From positions 1-64,000 of the forward strand of contig JASANE010029378.1 in the NCBI GenBank assembly GCA_030248225.1: 64,000 bases of DNA, read 5' to 3'. The position numbers and the translations under genes were made by a program. Source of the DNA: Trileptium ribeirensis. Lineage: Eukaryota > Nematoda > Enoplea > Enoplida > Thoracostomopsidae. Below are positions 49,001 through 55,000 of the stretch, in pieces (the first letter of the stretch is position 1; every line of letters starts with the position of its first letter). The notes below the pieces were generated by a model that saw only the letters and a program-made list of their open reading frames with translations, ran no database searches and had not been told where the DNA came from.

Positions 49001-52000
49001 ATTGTGAACAAAGCTCCTTCATGTCGGGTCCATATGAGCCCTGCGATCGTTGATAGTTTTTGCGAGATGCTTGGGATGTACCTGAAGTTAAGCATGACAT
49101 AAAAATTGCATAAGCCACGGTATTCACTTAAATTTTTGATTGTATATAAATTTAGGTCGTTGGTCCGCCTGGCACAGGAAAAACGGACGTGGCGGTGCAA
49201 ATAATATCAAACATATACCACAATTGGCCCGACCAACGGACATTGATTGTAACACATTCGAATCAAGCTCTAAATCAGTTGTTTGAAAAAATCATGTCGC
49301 TCGATATTGACGAACGACATATGTTGCGTCTTGGTTAGTTATATAAGATAAAGCTACGTTTTGTTTTCATGTGTAGTGAGATATTTTTCGATTATTTTAA
49401 CACGTAAAAAACTTTAGTGAAATATTTACTTTCATGCTTCACCTGCTTTTGCTAAGTATTATTGGTATATGGTGATGCCATTAGTACTAGGATTTACAAA
49501 ACAACAAAAAATTGCTCATTTTCTGACAAAAATTGATGTGTAGCTTTTCAATATTTTTGATCTGTAATGGATAAAAATGGAATATGACATAGATAAAAAT
49601 GGAAGTGTCCTCTGTAAATACAAGTCCTCCGGCGTTCTCGGATCCCCAACTTGTTAGCCCGTACGAGATCAAGAATGGAAACTGTTGCCACATGTTTAGT
49701 CCTCGAAATCGGTCGTTTTAACCACGGATGGCGTCTTTGATCTACGAAGTTCTAAATGAAGCCTTGTATCATCAGTCACATTGAAAATATTGGCATTATC
49801 ATTAACGCTTTGACTACTGAGCTTTTACACACCCTTAGACTACTGAGGGGGTCCAATGGACAGGTTTTGGTTTTTCCGATATCTCTATGATCTAGTGCAC
49901 AGTAAAGTTGGTAATAACGGTTGCAAAGTTTAATGTTTACTATTTACGCAGAATTTTGCATCATTTGCTAAAATGTGACCCGTTTTCTTTAATCAAAAGT
50001 TCATAGCACCATTTTGAAAACGTAACCAAAACTCTATTTTTGTTGAGACTTGTCTGTCGCATGGAGCCTTGCGGTTTAGAAATGGATACCATGTTGTTCA
50101 AAATAGTAGATAACAGTAGCCTAACCAGACGTAATGAACCAAATTCAACAAATTCTAGCAACATGATGCGAATAACCTGAAATTTAGTTCATTTCACAAA
50201 TTATTCAATTACTAATTACCCTATCACTTCGTTCATACAAAAAAATGTTCGTTATGCCTTTTATCGCTTATTTAATCACCAGGTGCCGATTGTCTAACAT
50301 TAATTGTGTCATCCAGATAGTTCAGCGAGTGAATAACTTTTCACCATTGCATCAATACTTAGAAAATCAGATTTTTGGAAACTAGAATTATTGTAGCGTA
50401 GCGGAAATTATCAGATATTTAGTAACTGTATTGTAATAACAGTAATGTAACTGAAACATGATTTATAATAATATATTTAAAATAATGTTACACTAAACTA
50501 TTTAAAATAACATACGGGTCCACTGGACCCACCTTAGTAGTGGCAAAGTGTTTAATTTAATTGTCAAAGATCACTAAAATATTGTCACTTTTAGACTACT
50601 GAGGTAGGGTCCAGTGGACAGGAGAGCCTCTAGCTCCGCACAGAGTAACACAGTGTCACCGCACAGAGTAACACAGTGTTAATCAAACTCAGTGTATTTC
50701 ATACGCTGGTGAAAAAAAGAAATTCTCACTTAGTTTGGGCGAAATCTGTTACGTCGTTCAAATTTCCCGCACAAAAAACTACCTCACCGGCCCATTGGAT
50801 CCCTTCAGGAGTCGAAGGGTTAAATCGTTAATAAAGCTAATGTTTTATATGATCCGTTATAAGCTGTTTTTTATGATTGTACAAATTTGATTTGTCGCGA
50901 AAATTAGTAATAATTGTGCCTTTCCATGTAATTCCATTGAAGTTTAGCTAATGAATTCATCTACAATATGCAAATTCTTTAACATTGAACTTTTTCTTTA
51001 TAACACTAATGTTTAGTTACTGGTTATGCTTTACACTACCTCTTAACAATGGAGACCTATTTTAGATATTTTAATATTTTGAGCGAAATGTCTTTTGAAA
51101 GGACCGAAACATTCATAATATTGTTTGTTAAAACATCGTTTGCTAACTTTCAAAGAGATTCCCCAAAGCCCTTACCTTGGTTACTAACGATATTCATCCT
51201 TTCTGTGACATGCAGGGTCCAGGTCAAGTAACGAAGCTATTATCAGATCATCAATAAGTGCATAAAAATGCTATAGCGTTGGTCTATAAAATGATCGGAA
51301 ACGCAAACGAAAGTTGCTATGTTTAACAACGAACGTTATCGCGTTTCCGCCTGAAGGCACAGAAACGCAAGGCATTTCGTAAACGCTTAATTTTCATTGA
51401 ATGTTATCACGTTCGTTTTTGAGCAATTAAATTTTTCCGTGACTTGCTTCTTCACGAAAATCTACTCACTTTCATGTTGCGCATACAAAGTGCAAATTTC
51501 TTGCTGTTCTTTGCTGTGTCATAATAGCTTTAAATTTGTTACAGTATTTGTATCGGTATGTTAATACGGAGCACGATTAATTGCGAACATAATTTTCACT
51601 CGCCGTAAGCAGTATAATTGAACTAAATAAGCAAATGATTTGTCACAATGTGGATTCTTCAAATACTCGTTTACCTCGTGCACTAATCTTAGGTCATGGT
51701 GAGGAAGCCTTAGAAACAGAAAAGGATTTCAGTCGATACGGCCGCGTTAATTATGTTCTTGCCCAACGTCTTGACTTATTGAAAGAAGTAGAACGGTTGC
51801 AGAGAAGCTTAGGCGTTGTTGGCGACATTGCATATACGTGTGAAACAGCTGGTCATTTTTATCTTTATCAGGTAGACTTTATTATCAACATTGTTATGTA
51901 TATATTGTATCTACGTGAAATGAGTAATAGTGTTCAATGCTTCAACTAGCTTAGCCTTTAGATGTTGAGGTACATTTCGTTGTGGCGCAGAAGATTGTCA

Positions 52001-55000
52001 AAATGTTTGTTTGATATCATGGGTTCGAGTGGTGTTTCGCCACTAGGGGTCGCAATTTCATGGTTATTTGCTAGTCCAAGGTTTGGTTGGAGCACCAAAG
52101 CAGGGGTTGCAGGAAACTAATTTAGTTCATTCGAAAACGGTTTTCTACCTCTGTTGATGTCAAAATCAAATAATAATTGTTATCAAAGCTATATTGTTAG
52201 CAAAACATAATAATCAGTGTCGGTGCTTGATCTGTCAAGGGAGCGCATTTTCGTGGGCGGAGGTCGACTACAACATCACTGCCTTCTAAATAGGGTTCGC
52301 CAACGGTTCTCTGGCCATACCAGAAGCACAGCAAAGTAGTATTTCTGATTTTGGATAGAGGCTGACTTAACTTTAACGTGATATTTTACACACTTGTCTG
52401 TTTTTCGAGCATAGTGTAATCTGTTTTAATAAATGCACAAAAACATCAAGTATGCGTAGTTATCTCGACTAAAGAAAAGTATTAGAAACGTAACTGTGTT
52501 AAATTTTCCTCCACAATCCTTTGTGGAAATTTCTGTGACATTTGTTTTTATTTCTTTCCCTGTGACTTTTGATCTACTGGTGTTAACAATAACTGGTAAT
52601 ATTATTACAGTTACAGGATGACAGATTTGCTTACGAATAGTTCATATCTAGATAGTAAATTAGAATAACGGTATGGGTACATCAAATGTGCTGAGAAAGT
52701 TTCTAAACATACAGAAATTTCGTGTTTTGGATAAAAAATGTAAAGAAAACCACTGTTTACGTCACTACGCCTTGAAAAATCACAAATATCAGCTACAGCA
52801 TCATGTACAGTAGTCGCCACAAATGAGTGCTGTTCGTTCGATGGTCGCTGGAAGTTTGCTCTATGTTCGCGCGATAAATTCGAAATTTTGTTCGAGAGGT
52901 GTTCGAGATTTTGGCTCACTTTTTTTAATTCGTTCGAAAAGTATTTGAGTGCTGTTCGAGATTAAATAAATTTTGTTCGATTTCTATTCGATGTTCGTTC
53001 GTTCGAAAGGTGACACTCGTTTTTGGCTAGTACTGTAAATGGTTACATTAAGTTGAGCAATGTGATAATGGCTTGTTGTCATCGATTAACTTACGCTATG
53101 AAAAGATCCCAATTTAGGAAAATACTTAATTTTGTTAAATCCCAAGATCCAAAACAAAACTCAAATAGTAAAGCACCACATATACCTATATAGCTTTGTT
53201 CTCTGAACGAAATGAGTCCAAACACGGCTGAATCGCTCTAGTCGTTGAGGAGATATGACCAATTTGGTGGTTTTGTGGTCCCAAGGGCTCATGTATAAGC
53301 CATCTTTACCCAAACCTGTTCGACCGGTGCAGTCAATAGCAACGAAGCGTATAAGCTATACAGAGCTTTGCGTTCTGAACAAAATGAGCGCAATCTTAGC
53401 CGGATCGCTCCAGTAGCTAAGGAGATATTACCTATTTGGTGTTTTCGATGGGTCCCAATGGCCCATTTTAAAAACCATTTTGACCCAAGCCTGGAGCGTA
53501 GGTGACTTCGGCAACAACATCTACATAACTTTATAGAGGTAAATTTTCTGTACAAAATGAGCCCAAATGCGGCCACATCGCACTGGTGGTTGTCGAGATA
53601 TGACTCATAACGTGTTTTGGTGGGATCCTAGGGACCCTACTTGGGCCCTCTTTTGAAGGGCAAGAAGTTGAAATCGGTTTTTGCGTCTAACCAAAGGGCA
53701 CATATAGAGATTTCAAGCTTTCGAATGAGGTATCGCCCGACCAGATCTGCATATCAGAAGTTGAGTTATGCATGCCACCCGAAAAAAACACACAAAAAAA
53801 GACGCTGCCAAATTTCACACTGCTGCCTAGTAAGAATTCTTCGCTTCGCTCGTTTCACTCATTCACTCACTCAAAGTTCAATAAACTTTTTACGTGGTCC
53901 TGATAAAAATATTAAGTAAAACGTGGATTAACGAAAGCGTTATCGGATTGTATTTTAATTTTGTTTATTTAGGTTCTGGCGAGTTGGGAAAAATTTTTGT
54001 CACAAGCAAAACGAGATATTGGCGAAGAACAGTTGGTCAGCAACGTCGAAAAATACTTTCCATTCAAGGAATATTTTTCGAATGCTCCTCGGTTGTTTAG
54101 GGTTCTTTGCTTTAATGCATTAATTTATGTTCAGTTGCCTACAGTCGGAAAATAAGTGGCATGCGATGAAATCACTGTTAGCAAGCATACAACATGTCAT
54201 GCGCATCATTTTGTTATCTACGTTATGTTTTCCTGTTGAAAATACGTATTTCAGCAGGCTACGCTCATTTTACTCATGAATTTATTATGAATAATCGAAA
54301 TTAAAGGGGTGGACTTGGAGGAAGCCATAATATACCAAGAGAGGCGCCGAAATTCTGAGTGGGGTTATAAATGCCTTGCACCCATATTCCAGGGGGCAGC
54401 CTAACGTCATTTTGAGGATAGGTTGTATAAGTGGTGTAGTGGCCTTAGTATAGTCAATATAAATGTAAACTGAGACCGGCTTGAAAAGTACGCAACCGTA
54501 TGTCACAGTTATTTAGCACTTTTTATTTTAGGGTGAAAATTATACCGAAGATATGGAAATAGCCGAAGGATGTTGGCGTCACCTTCAGAATATATTCCGG
54601 CAGCTAGATGAATTTAGAGCTTTCGAACTGTTAAGGTATGTTTAAATAATTCCGGCTGTATTTATGTCAGCGTCGATTAAGTGTGTTGTTTCACAGTGTT
54701 TTCAGGAAGGATGTAAGAACTAAAACGCGTTTTATTTCGATAGTTACTGTCCGATTAATCAATTTTATATTATTGAACTTGCTTTGCGGAATGTTGACCT
54801 AATTATAAACGTGATGGCTTAAAATAATTGGCCTGTCACATTTACCTTAAATGACACAATTTTATAAATCGCAACTGACAATCTGTATTAACAGGTTATT
54901 GACCCGTAGGTCTACAATCTTGCTCCCACACACTTAATGCATATGTCCGTCTGCTCCTTTGCCCAGTTACATTCTTTGATAAGTGTGTTATCAATCGAGT

